Origin: Planctomycetota bacterium
Lineage (GTDB): Bacteria; Planctomycetota; UBA1135; UBA2386
NCBI GenBank assembly: GCA_016235155.1
Contig: JACRLW010000054.1
Location: forward strand, 1-32,431
Direction of reading: 5' to 3'
Length of the DNA stretch: 32,431 bases
In this document: positions 9,580-18,238 of the stretch, in pieces
Layout: each line of letters starts with the position of its first letter
Position numbering within the stretch: the stretch's first letter is position 1
Made by a program: the position numbers and the translations under genes
Notes under the pieces: generated by a model
Databases searched by the model: none
Seen by the model: only the letters and a program-made list of their open reading frames with translations
Told to the model about the DNA's origin: nothing

Positions 9580-10350
9580 ATGTCGCATCCCGAACTGCTG
9601 CGCACCGACGGACTGACCAAGTCCTATCGCCGCCGCAAGGTCGTCGACGGCGTGAGCATCGGCGTCGGCGAAGGCGAGATCGTCGGACTGCTCGGACCGA
9701 ACGGCGCGGGCAAGACGACCTGCTTCCGGATGGTGGTCGGGATGATCACACCCGATCGCGGCACGGTGTCGTTCGCCGGCAAGGACATCACGCGCATGCC
9801 GATGTACCGCCGCGCCCGCCGCGGACTCGGCTACCTCTCTCAGGAGCCGTCGGTGTTCCGGAAGTTGTCGGTTCTCGAGAACGTCACGGCCGTCCTCGAA
9901 GCGCGCGGCGTCGCGCGCAAGGAGCGCAAGGATCGCGCGCTCGGTCTTCTCGAAGAATTGGCGCTCACGCACCTCCTCGACAGCGACGGCGAGACGTTGT
10001 CCGGCGGCGAGCGCCGGCGGCTCGAGATCGCGCGCGCGCTGGCGACGCAGCCGAAGCTCTTGCTCCTCGACGAGCCGTTCGCCGGCGTCGACCCGATCAC
10101 CGTCGAGGAGATCCAGAAGATCCTCCGGCAACTCGTCGGGCGCGGCATCGCGATCCTCATCACCGACCACGCGGTGACCGAGACCCTGCGCATCTCCGAT
10201 CGCGCCTACATCCTCGACCGCGGCAAGGTGATCGCCGAGGGCATGCCGCACGAGATCATCGCGAACGAGACCGTGCGGCGCGTCTACCTCGGCAGCTCCT
10301 TCGGCGAAGGCGTCACCGAAGAGGAAGGCCGCGGGCTCGAGCTCGAGTGA
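9580..10350 (+). CDS. lptB: LPS export ABC transporter ATP-binding protein
   Basis: A 256-residue ABC ATPase: Walker A GPNGAGKTT at residues 39-47, the Q-loop segment YLSQEPSVFRKLSV, the signature LSGGERRRLEIARAL, Walker B LLLLDEPFAGVDPI and the switch His in ITDHAV. The SQEPSVFRKL and DEPFAGVDPI forms are characteristic of LptB. LptB powers LPS extraction from the inner membrane with LptFG, which are not in this window. It is the last gene of the rph operon; its stop is three bases from the convergent lipoprotein stop. The presence of LptB points to a diderm envelope with LPS. The roughly 20-residue tail after YLGSSF is typical of the family. Confidence 0.93.
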   Translation: MSHPELLRTDGLTKSYRRRKVVDGVSIGVGEGEIVGLLGPNGAGKTTCFRMVVGMITPDRGTVSFAGKDITRMPMYRRARRGLGYLSQEPSVFRKLSVLENVTAVLEARGVARKERKDRALGLLEELALTHLLDSDGETLSGGERRRLEIARALATQPKLLLLDEPFAGVDPITVEEIQKILRQLVGRGIAILITDHAVTETLRISDRAYILDRGKVIAEGMPHEIIANETVRRVYLGSSFGEGVTEEEGRGLELE

Positions 10351-10353
10351 CGA

Positions 10354-11571
10354 TCAGGACCCTGCCGGGTACCAGGTCGTCACGCTCGGCAGCAACGGGA
10401 GCGCCGTCTCGAACGACGCGGCGATCCCCCGGCCGAGGCGCGTGCTCCACAGGGTCGACGCGCCCGGCCAACCCGCGAACGACGCCGGCGGCGTGTACGG
10501 CAGGTTGACGTCGAGGATCTGCCCGTTCGCATCCCATGCGTGGTGGAGCTGCGTGAGGTCGAACGGATCAGGCGCAAAGCCCGCACCGTGGTTCTGCCCA
10601 CCGAGTTCCATGAAGCCGACGACGAGCGTCTCGTTCGTGCCGCCCTCGGTGCGCAGCGACGATCGCAGGAGCGTCGACATCGTGACGCCGGTCCCCGCCT
10701 CGATGCGCGTGTCGAACACGCGCGGCTCGGTGCTGTTCGGATCGGCGAAGCGCGCGGCCGCGACGATCTCGCGCGTGCCGATGCCGGCCTGGACGGCGAT
10801 CAGCACGGCTTCGGGTGTCGGCGACGTGCCGAGCGTGCTCGCCGCGTCGAGGAGGCCGATGTCGACGAACAAGGAGATCGCGCCGAAGCCCGCGCGGTCC
10901 GCCGGCAGGTCGGGAAACTCGGCATCGAGGAACTCGGGCGAGAGCGTCGTGGGCAAGCCCGTCGCGAACGCGATGGCGACGTGCATGCCGACCTCCCCGT
11001 CGGCGTCGAACTGACCCAGTTCGTCTTCGAGTTGCACGACCACGTAGGCGTCGCGTACGCGGGTGTGCGCGCGCGGCTGCGACGGATGGACCGGAACGCC
11101 GAGCGCGTCCCACAGCGCGAGGTCGATGCGCACGCGCCTGGTCCCTGTCGACGGCGGGCTGCCGGTCGTCACCGAGCGCTCGAAGCGGATCGTGTCGTAG
11201 GTGCCGGCGGCGAGGCGCGTGTCCGTGATCCGCGCCAGCGAGATCGACGTGTCGCTCGCGAGCATCGCCGCGCGGACGCTGCGATAGATCTCCCGCGGCA
11301 CGTCGAGCCGCCCGAGCATCTGCCGCATCCCGGCTGCCATCTCGGAGCTGCCGATCAGCCCTTCGGTGTGCGCGTTGCCGATCATCCCGTCGAGTGAGTC
11401 GAGCGCGCTCGCGTCGGGGAGCTGGCCCGCGATCGATTGGCCGGTCTGCTGGAGCTGTTGCTCGAGCGTGAGCGAGTTGCCGCCGCTGCACGCGGCGAGG
11501 AGCGCGAGTCCGATTCCGAGGACCGGCGCGCGAAGATGGACGATGCGATCGTGAAACCGTGGGTGCTGCAT
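10354..11571 (-). CDS. Putative lipoprotein of unknown function
   Basis: A 405-residue protein with a type II signal sequence: Arg/His-rich start, hydrophobic APVLGIGLALLAAC and lipobox ending at Cys28, followed by SGGNS. Ser/Gly after the Cys does not suggest inner-membrane retention. The mature part begins with a Gln-rich helix (LTLEQQLQQTGQSI), then alternating strands with many Thr and Asp; residues about 120-330 look mostly beta (RRVRIDLALWDAL, DAYVVVQLEDELGQF). I do not recognise a named domain. It lies 64 bases downstream of the large glycosidase gene in the same direction and may share its transcript. It converges on lptB with a three-base gap. Confidence 0.75.
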   Translation of the reverse strand: MQHPRFHDRIVHLRAPVLGIGLALLAACSGGNSLTLEQQLQQTGQSIAGQLPDASALDSLDGMIGNAHTEGLIGSSEMAAGMRQMLGRLDVPREIYRSVRAAMLASDTSISLARITDTRLAAGTYDTIRFERSVTTGSPPSTGTRRVRIDLALWDALGVPVHPSQPRAHTRVRDAYVVVQLEDELGQFDADGEVGMHVAIAFATGLPTTLSPEFLDAEFPDLPADRAGFGAISLFVDIGLLDAASTLGTSPTPEAVLIAVQAGIGTREIVAAARFADPNSTEPRVFDTRIEAGTGVTMSTLLRSSLRTEGGTNETLVVGFMELGGQNHGAGFAPDPFDLTQLHHAWDANGQILDVNLPYTPPASFAGWPGASTLWSTRLGRGIAASFETALPLLPSVTTWYPAGS

Positions 11572-11635
11572 CCGAGTGGTGTCTCCTCCGGAGCCGGGTT
11601 CGGACCGGCGCGCACCCTTGCTCCACCCGGCGGCG

Positions 11636-14600
11636 CTACGCCCCCTCGCACGGCGCGAACCGGAGCGTCGCCGAGCAGGGTCGATACCCGATGCCGGGCG
11701 GCGGTGTGATCGCGAGCGCGCGGCCGCCGTCGGCGAGTTCGCCCCCCGTGACGTTCACGACGCGACGCCCCGGCGTACGGATGCCGATCGTCGTCGTGGT
11801 GCTCAGCTCGAAGTCGAGCGCGACGGTGTCCGCGTCGACGCAGCGCCGGCCGAGGAAGCGCGGGCCGCAGCTCCCGGCGCCGGGTTCCAGCGGCGGCATC
11901 CCGATCGCGACGACGAGATCGGGGGTCGCGTCGAAGCGCACGCGCGTCATGCCCGTTCGCAGCGCGACGCGCGTGCGCGCGAGCACGCCGTCGCCGAGCG
12001 GCTCCTCGTGCATCGCGAGCGCGGCACCGTCCTGTGTGACACCGTGGATCACCACCGGCGAGGGGAAGAACGGCGCGAGTTCGAGTTCGCGCGGCTCGCC
12101 GTCGAGGGTGAGAACGAGGTCGAGCCCGCGGCCGTCGGCGTCGCGACGCACGCTGCCCGCGAGACTCGACGCGCCGATGCGCAACCCTTCGAACTCGAGC
12201 CCATCGACCGCGCCGGGAAGAGTCGGTTCGAGGATCACGCGCACGTCGTCGGGTGTTTCGCGAGCGCCGAGCAGGCCCTGCGCGAATCCCGCGAGCACCG
12301 CCGCGTGACTCCAAGCCTGGAGCGACGCGATGCCGCGCGGTTCGTAGGCGTCGCCGACGAAGACTTCCTGCACGCAGCCCGGCGCGAAGTGCTCGACGCT
12401 GCGCACGAGCGGCAGGAGCCTCAGCCACGCGCTGTCGGGACGACCGTGCAAGAAGTCGGCGACGGTCGTCCAGCCGGTGAAGAGCGGCCACACCGAGCCC
12501 GACTGGTAGGACCGCGGGTCGTACGCGGGATCGTCGTCCGGCAGCATGCGCGAGCCCCAGTCGGCTTGTGCGCGCGCGGTCGAGAAGCGGCGCAGTGCGT
12601 CGCTCTCGCGCCCGGGTTCGCCGAGCGCGAGCGTCCAGGGCACGACGGTCGTCACGGCGTCGCGGTCGTCGCGCGAACCGTCGGCGCGGATCGCGTGCGC
12701 GAAGCCGCCGTCTTCGCCGCGGAAGAATCGTGTCCGCAGCGACTGGCGGGCGCGTGACGCGAACGACGCGCAGCGCTTGGCGAGTTCGTCGTCGCCGACG
12801 GCGCGCGACAGCACCGTGGCCGCGGTCCACGCGCGGCACGCGTACGCGGCGAGGTAGACCTCGGCGACCATGTGCTCGGCGAGCGGTCCGCCCTCCATCC
12901 AACCGTGGCCGACGCCCTGGTTCTCGGGCAACGCGTCGCCGTCGCGGTCGCAGCGTTCGAGGAACTTCACGGCGCGACGCAGCGCCGGCCACAGCGACTT
13001 CACGAACTCGAGGTCGCCGGTCCACGCATGCCAACGGCCGAGCATGTCGACGAACATCGGCGTGGCGTCGGCGGCGTCGTGGTGCACGACGCCGAGCGGC
13101 GTGAGTTCGTGGTGGATCTTGCCCAGCGGGTCCTGGAAGCGGGCGGCGAGTTCGAGGTCCGCGCGGACGATCTCGCGCGCCCCGAACGGCAGCAGGGCCG
13201 CGTCGCAGGTGAAGGCGTCGCGACCGAAGAACCACGCGTAGCCGGGACGTCCGGTGAACCAGCCCTTGCGGGAGCGATCATGACCGGCGACGAGACCGGC
13301 GCTCTGAGCGTCGAACGGCGCGAAGCAGTCGAGCAGGCGCGCCTGCACGAGCGCGAGCGAGGCGTCGATCGAAGCGTCGCCGGTGCGGATCACCAGCGAC
13401 GTCGTTGCACGGGTCGCCGGCGCGGGCGCACCGGCGCACAGCGTCAAAACGAGTTCGCCGCCTGGCCCGACGAGGAACTCGCGGACGAACGAGACCATCG
13501 CGCCGCCGTCGCCGTCGCGCACCGGCGCCGAGTCATCGACGATCGACGCACGCACCGGCCGAAGGCTCGAGACCAACGTCGCGCCGGAGTCGAACAACGG
13601 ATCGCTCAGCGACAGCGCTTCGTCCTGCCGTGAACTCGACGCTTCGAGCTGCTCCGACGTACCGGCCGGATACGGCCAGAACGCGCGCAGGTCCGAGGCT
13701 CCGCTCAACTCGCAGCGCAGCGGCGCCCGGCCCGGATTCGTGAGCACGATGCAGAAACCGCCGCCGTCCGCCGTGCGGGCGAAGCGAAGCGCCGCGACGG
13801 CGTCGCCGCGACGCCAGGTCCAACGCACCTCGTCGGGATGCACGCGCGCGTCGACGGCGCCGTCGCCGACGGGCGCGAGTGCGTCGTCGCCGGACGCGAT
13901 GCGCAGCGAGACGTCGCGGAACGCGCGGAACGAGCGCGCCCAGATCTCGCCGAGGAAGGTCCGTGCGCGACCGTAGGCGGCATGACCCCTCGCGGTCGTG
14001 AGCACGAACGTTGCGTCGGTCCGAAGGTCGAGCGCGCGCGCCGTCGATTCGTCGATCGGTGCGGCAGCGGGCGCCCGCGCTGTCGGCGCATCGCGATCCG
14101 CGACGGTCACGAACCGCACGCTCCGCTGTGACCACGGGCTCGGCCAGGCCGGGCTGCGCTCGGCCGCGAGGTCATCGACGAGATGGTCGATCAGGTCACC
14201 GGCGAAGCGCGCGCGGTGCTCGGCGAAGTCCTTGTCCCCGAACTCGAGCGGGAAGTGCGCGCCGAGCGCGATCACGCGGCCGCGGCCATGCCGCGCCTCG
14301 ACGAGGATCGCGCGCGTCGCGTCGCAACCGATCGGCAGTTTCTCGACGCCGAGCACGCGCGCCCGGGCCGGCCAGTTGCCGCGATCCCACACCGTCTCGG
14401 CGAAGGGTCGATCGGGCTCCGCGAGACGGAGATACGGACCCCCGGGCGCGCGATGGAAGAGCGGGTGGCCGGGCAGCGCCATCACGCCGCGCAGCGCGCG
14501 CGGGCCGACGTCGGACGGCCACGCGCCGCGCCGGATCTCCGGTCGCACGGGTTCGACGCCGATGCGCGCGATCAACACCGCCGCCGGGCCGGTGAGGAGC

Positions 14601-14800
14601 AGCTTCTGACCCCCGGCGACGCGTGCGGCGAGCTGTTCGACGTCGACCAGCGGCGGATCACCGTGGATCCACAGGACGCTGCCCGATGCCGGCGTTGCGG
14701 CCGGGAGTTCGGCGCCGACCTGGAGCGGCAGGCGCGGGCCGAGTTGGCGCAGCACCGCGTCGCGTGCGCCGGCAGCGGTCGAGACGAAGTCGATCTGCAT
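11636..14800 (-). CDS. Glycogen-debranching-like (alpha/alpha)6-barrel glycosidase with N-terminal amidotransferase-like domain
   Basis: A 1054-residue protein without a visible signal peptide. Residues about 1-215 look like a class I amidotransferase-like Rossmann region without an obvious Cys nucleophile (GSVLWIHGDPPLVDVEQLA, QKLLLTGPAAVL, GRGRVIALGAHFPLEFG). Residues about 250-470 are mostly beta. Residues about 480-830 form a six-hairpin catalytic domain like amylo-alpha-1,6-glucosidase C-terminal domains. Its motifs are GYAWFFGRDAF near 519-529, IHHELTP near 560, GVGHGWMEGGPLAEHM near 623 and YQSGSVWPLFTGW near 761. The C-terminal 220 residues are again beta-rich. The likely substrate is an alpha-glucan or related oligosaccharide. 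Which acidic residues are catalytic cannot be settled from motifs alone. The gene is divergent from the radical SAM gene, with 169 bases between starts. Confidence 0.78.
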   Translation of the reverse strand: MQIDFVSTAAGARDAVLRQLGPRLPLQVGAELPAATPASGSVLWIHGDPPLVDVEQLAARVAGGQKLLLTGPAAVLIARIGVEPVRPEIRRGAWPSDVGPRALRGVMALPGHPLFHRAPGGPYLRLAEPDRPFAETVWDRGNWPARARVLGVEKLPIGCDATRAILVEARHGRGRVIALGAHFPLEFGDKDFAEHRARFAGDLIDHLVDDLAAERSPAWPSPWSQRSVRFVTVADRDAPTARAPAAAPIDESTARALDLRTDATFVLTTARGHAAYGRARTFLGEIWARSFRAFRDVSLRIASGDDALAPVGDGAVDARVHPDEVRWTWRRGDAVAALRFARTADGGGFCIVLTNPGRAPLRCELSGASDLRAFWPYPAGTSEQLEASSSRQDEALSLSDPLFDSGATLVSSLRPVRASIVDDSAPVRDGDGGAMVSFVREFLVGPGGELVLTLCAGAPAPATRATTSLVIRTGDASIDASLALVQARLLDCFAPFDAQSAGLVAGHDRSRKGWFTGRPGYAWFFGRDAFTCDAALLPFGAREIVRADLELAARFQDPLGKIHHELTPLGVVHHDAADATPMFVDMLGRWHAWTGDLEFVKSLWPALRRAVKFLERCDRDGDALPENQGVGHGWMEGGPLAEHMVAEVYLAAYACRAWTAATVLSRAVGDDELAKRCASFASRARQSLRTRFFRGEDGGFAHAIRADGSRDDRDAVTTVVPWTLALGEPGRESDALRRFSTARAQADWGSRMLPDDDPAYDPRSYQSGSVWPLFTGWTTVADFLHGRPDSAWLRLLPLVRSVEHFAPGCVQEVFVGDAYEPRGIASLQAWSHAAVLAGFAQGLLGARETPDDVRVILEPTLPGAVDGLEFEGLRIGASSLAGSVRRDADGRGLDLVLTLDGEPRELELAPFFPSPVVIHGVTQDGAALAMHEEPLGDGVLARTRVALRTGMTRVRFDATPDLVVAIGMPPLEPGAGSCGPRFLGRRCVDADTVALDFELSTTTTIGIRTPGRRVVNVTGGELADGGRALAITPPPGIGYRPCSATLRFAPCEGA

Positions 14801-14969
14801 CGTGGGCCCGGAAGCGTGGCGGGCTGTGCGATCGGTCGCAACGACGCGTGGATCTCGGTCGATCCCGTCCTACAGACGGCGCCCGCACGCTGCCGACGGG
14901 CCGGAACGCGCGCACCCGACGTAGACTCCGCCGCCCACGACCCGGACGCCGCAGCACTCGACTCGCTCC

Positions 14970-16550
14970 ATGAAGGTCCAGCTCGTCCACCCGCCGCTCT
15001 ACCTCAACGTGCACGCGATGACCGCGCTGCGCCCGAGCCTGCCGCTCGGACTCGCGTACGTCGCGGCCGCGTTGCGCGAAGCGGGTCACGAGGTCTCGCT
15101 GGTCGACGCGGTCGCGCTCGCACCCGAGCAGGTCACGCGCAGTGCCTTGAAGAAGCAGCTCTTCGCGCTCGGGCTGACGGTCGAGCAGATCGTCGCGCGG
15201 CTCGATCCGACGGCGGACGTGTTCGGGGTGACGAACATGTGGACCTTCTCGTGGCCGCTCGTGCGCGAGCTGCTCGTCGCGATGAAGGCACGCTTCCCCG
15301 ACAAGCCGATCGTGTGCGGCGGCGAGCACTTCTCCGGCCTGCCCGAGCTGTCGATGCAGCAGGCGCCGATCGACTTCGTCGTCCGCGGCGAGGGTGAAGA
15401 AGGCGCGGTCGAGGTGATCAATGGGTTGCGGCTCGGTCGCCAGCACGTCGACTGGTCGGCGGTGCCGGGCATCTGGTATCGGGACCAACAGGACAAGCCG
15501 GTCGCGAGCAAGCTGCCGCGCGAGCGCATCAAGGAGATCGATCGTCTGCCGTGGCCGGCCTGGGACCTGGTCGACGTCGACGTCTACAACGAGCAGGGCT
15601 TCATCTGCGGGCTCAACCAGGGGAAGACCGTCCCGATCCTCGCGACGCGCGGCTGCCCGTACCAGTGCACCTACTGCGCCTCCCCGAACATGTGGACCAC
15701 GCGCTGGTACGCGCGCGACGCGAAGGACGTGGTCGACGAGATGCAGTTCTACAAGCAGCACTACGGGGCGACGAACTTCCCCTTCCAGGACCTCACCGCG
15801 ATCCTCAAACGCGACTGGATCATCGAGTTCTGCAACGAGCTGAAGGCGCGGCGGCTCGGAGTGACCTGGCAGTTCCCGTCGGGCACGCGTTGTGAGGTCA
15901 TCGACGACGAGGTCGCCGGCCTGCTCGCGGAGACCGGCGGCAGGTCGCTCGCGTTGGCACCGGAGAGCGGCAGCGAGCGCACGCGCAAGCTGATCCAGAA
16001 GCGGATGAAGACCGAGAGCCTGCTCGGCGCGGTCAAGGCGTCGGTCAAGGCAAAGCTCAACGTCACCATCTTCATCGTCATCGGCTTCCCCCACGACATC
16101 GACGACGACCTGCGCGAGACCAAGAAGCTCGTGCGCCAGCTCGGCCGCATGGGCATCGACGACATCGCCGTCGGCTTCTTCTTCCCGATCCCCAACACGC
16201 AGCTCTACCACGAGCTGATGGAGAAGGGCCGCGTCTCCCTCGCCGACGAGTTCCTGCTCACGCCGATCTTCGCCAACGAGGAGAAGCTCCTCCGCGAGAA
16301 CAACTACTGCGAGCAGCTCGACCACCAGCAGCTCACGAAGTGGAAGTACCGCCTGCTCGCGAACTTCTACCTCACCTCCTTCGCCTTCCACCCGACGCGC
16401 CCCTTCCGCATCCTCTGGAACGCGCTCCGCGGCAAGGAGACCCGCAAGCTGGAGACGTATCTCGTCGACCTGCGCAAGAAGCTGGGGATCGCGGTGCGCA
16501 ATCGGTTGGGGCGCGGGAAGAAGTCGGAGGAGCGGGCGGCGGCGGTGTGA
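14970..16550 (+). CDS. B12-binding-domain radical SAM protein
   Basis: A 526-residue protein. The N-terminal 150 residues match a cobalamin-binding Rossmann domain as found in this class: KVQLVHPP, LPLGLAYVAAALREAGHEVSLVDA, PIVCGGEHFSG and FVVRGEGEEGAVEVI. The radical SAM core carries the [4Fe-4S] motif CPYQCTYC at Cys229, Cys233 and Cys236, followed by LALAPESGSERTRKLIQKRM and an IFIVIGFPHDIDDDL strand. The C-terminus (about 430-526) is helical and strongly basic, which suggests membrane or nucleic-acid proximity. The family includes methyltransferases and ring-forming enzymes (BchE, HpnJ and relatives), so the substrate cannot be named. The ATG at 14970 starts exactly at the first strand. 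No obvious pathway partner lies next to it. Confidence 0.9.
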   Translation: MKVQLVHPPLYLNVHAMTALRPSLPLGLAYVAAALREAGHEVSLVDAVALAPEQVTRSALKKQLFALGLTVEQIVARLDPTADVFGVTNMWTFSWPLVRELLVAMKARFPDKPIVCGGEHFSGLPELSMQQAPIDFVVRGEGEEGAVEVINGLRLGRQHVDWSAVPGIWYRDQQDKPVASKLPRERIKEIDRLPWPAWDLVDVDVYNEQGFICGLNQGKTVPILATRGCPYQCTYCASPNMWTTRWYARDAKDVVDEMQFYKQHYGATNFPFQDLTAILKRDWIIEFCNELKARRLGVTWQFPSGTRCEVIDDEVAGLLAETGGRSLALAPESGSERTRKLIQKRMKTESLLGAVKASVKAKLNVTIFIVIGFPHDIDDDLRETKKLVRQLGRMGIDDIAVGFFFPIPNTQLYHELMEKGRVSLADEFLLTPIFANEEKLLRENNYCEQLDHQQLTKWKYRLLANFYLTSFAFHPTRPFRILWNALRGKETRKLETYLVDLRKKLGIAVRNRLGRGKKSEERAAAV

Positions 16551-17080
16551 CGAGCAGGAGGTGCCGCTCGACGGCCGCCTTTGGCTTCATCACGAGGTCC
16601 GAAGCTTCCATCCCGGTGCAGCTGCGGCGCACGCCGCTGCCCCTTGGAAAGAGCCACGAATGAGCCGGAATAGGCCGGAAAGAGCCGACGCTCCCCATCA
16701 CACCCGCCTCCACCGGGCCCCGAGCCCGTGTCTCTCCTTACGCGCCAGTTCGAGCATGCGCACGGTTGCCAGGTCCTCTCGGATCGGTCGCTCGGTGGCC
16801 TTCGATCCCGGTTGGGCCCGCATCGGCCGAAGGGCCAAGCCGACTCCCACCTGGGCGAGGCGAGAAGGTCGGAAGCGCACGGTCACAGCGCCTCCCGCGT
16901 CCTCGGCCGCAGGTCGCGGCAGTCCCGCGCGAATCAGGTCACCCACGACCTTCACGTCGAGGATCACGGCGGGCAGGAAGAACTTCGACTCTTCTGCGGG
17001 TCGAGATCGACGCGGTGCGGCAGACTCGGGCGGAGCGACTGCGATCCCTCACCGTTGCAGGGCGCTGTGAGGCGTGGCCC
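16551..17080. other. 530-base stretch without an intact gene
   Basis: Between the radical SAM stop and the next gene. No frame reads as a full protein. Near 16,650-16,700 there is a short imperfect direct repeat of GAGCCGGAA-like units. The only coding-like signal is the minus-strand remnant at 16,698-16,967, listed separately. GC appears slightly lower than in the flanking genes. Confidence 0.6.
16698..16967 (-). pseudogene. Remnant resembling the C-terminus of an AlbA_2/HATPase_c_4 ATP-binding protein with winged helix
   Basis: An 89-residue minus-strand open frame from a GTG with no clear ribosome binding site. The segment DLIRAGLPRPAAEDAGGAVT, continuing VRFRPSR, fits the end of the GHKL domain in AlbA_2-type proteins (a helix, AGLPxP, then a VTVRFRP strand). 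The intact homologue in this window has the parallel ending LLLQQNGNPP followed by VTVRSR. The last 33 residues (ERPIREDLATVRMLEL, then HGLGARWRRV) look like a winged-helix recognition helix and wing, as fused to some members. The linker expected between the two parts is shortened, and no AlbA_2 domain lies upstream. I read it as a decayed fragment; a short orphan gene is the alternative. Confidence 0.42.
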
Positions 17081-18226
17081 ATGACGCAAGTCGACGAAAT
17101 CCAAGTGCGCGCAGCCACGACGATGGCGTGGCTCCTTCTCTTCGCCGCCGTCGCCACGGCACAGACCACGGCGCCGATCGCCGTCGACGCGCGGTGCATC
17201 GGGCCGAACGGCGAGCCGGTCGAGGGCGTGGAGTTCGGCGATCGCTGGGGAGCGGCGGGCGGATCCTGGAGCTCGGGCTTCATCTGCCCGGACCCGGTGA
17301 ACCCGTTGCGGCTCGTCAGCGATGCGGACGGACGGATCGCCGGGACGTGGACGTTCTCGCCGATGGAGACACCGCTCCTCGGCTGGAATCGCGAACGCAC
17401 GCTCGCGGCGTTCGTGCTGCCGTCGCACGACCCGGTCACCCATGAGTCGTTCGTGCGCGGAGCGATCGCGATGCGCCGCACGGTGACGCTGCGCGGCACG
17501 CTGCGTACGACCGCCCCCGTGGCGCCGTTTCGGCTGGTCGTCAGCTGGACGGAGTCCTCGCCCACGCCGCGCGAAACCTGGTTCGCGTTCGGGTCGGACC
17601 GCGCGGACTTCGCGCTCGCGCTGCCGCCGGGTCGTTACGAACTCCGCGCCGGCGCCGGGCACGGCGGCGCCCCGCCGCGCACCATCGTGGTCGACGGGTC
17701 GCGCGACGAACTCGAGCTCGGTCCGATCAGCGTGCCGCTCCTGGCCTTCGACCTGATCGGCGAGGTCCTTCCCGACTGGAACGTCACTCAGGCGCGCAAC
17801 CTCGCGCTCGAGCGCGCGAGCCTCGGCGAGTTCCGCGGCAAGCCGCTGCTGATCCACTTCGATGACTACGGCAACCCGTCGCACATGGCGCAGACGACGC
17901 GCGACGCTCTCGCGGCGCTGGCGACGCATCCCTCGCGCTCGTCGTTCCACGTCGTGCTCTTCGGTCCCACCCGCGATCTGCTCGCCGGCCTGCCCGAGCG
18001 CCCGGTGAATCCCGAGTTCGATCGACTCTTCCCGCGGCCCAAGCCGCCCGAGCCGCGCGTCGAGGCGATGTTCCCCCTGCTCTCCGACGACACGGGGACG
18101 ACCGAGGCGCGCTACGGCGTGCTGTGGGGCACGGCGCTGCTCGATCGCGATGGACGCCTGCTGATGCACGGCGACCTCGCCTCGGCGATCGCGGCGCTCG
18201 ATCGCCACCTGGGTGCGGCACGCTGA
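17081..18226 (+). CDS. Secreted protein with thioredoxin-fold-like C-terminal domain lacking the CxxC motif
   Basis: A 381-residue protein. A hydrophobic stretch MAWLLLFAAVATAQ looks like a signal peptide. ATG 17081 with GAGG upstream gives a 14-residue N-extension before it; ATG 17123 would start the signal peptide directly. Residues about 35-220 are beta-rich with carboxypeptidase-regulatory-like strands (CIGPNGEPVEGVEFGD, VTLRGTLRTTAPV). Residues about 240-381 resemble an AhpC/TlpA-type thioredoxin fold: FRGKPLLIHFDDYGNPSHMA where the redox CxxC would sit, then YGVLWGTALLDRDGRLLMHG. With no cysteines there, redox activity is unlikely and a binding or structural role is inferred. It converges on the FN3-esterase gene with a 12-base gap. 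Confidence 0.78.
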   Translation: MTQVDEIQVRAATTMAWLLLFAAVATAQTTAPIAVDARCIGPNGEPVEGVEFGDRWGAAGGSWSSGFICPDPVNPLRLVSDADGRIAGTWTFSPMETPLLGWNRERTLAAFVLPSHDPVTHESFVRGAIAMRRTVTLRGTLRTTAPVAPFRLVVSWTESSPTPRETWFAFGSDRADFALALPPGRYELRAGAGHGGAPPRTIVVDGSRDELELGPISVPLLAFDLIGEVLPDWNVTQARNLALERASLGEFRGKPLLIHFDDYGNPSHMAQTTRDALAALATHPSRSSFHVVLFGPTRDLLAGLPERPVNPEFDRLFPRPKPPEPRVEAMFPLLSDDTGTTEARYGVLWGTALLDRDGRLLMHGDLASAIAALDRHLGAAR

Positions 18227-18238
18227 GCGCGACGGAAC

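Noticed and set aside
16561..17070. A plus-strand open frame in the empty stretch after the radical SAM gene
   Set aside because: The product is Arg/Ser/Ala-rich with no domain, and the minus strand there shows the better family resemblance.
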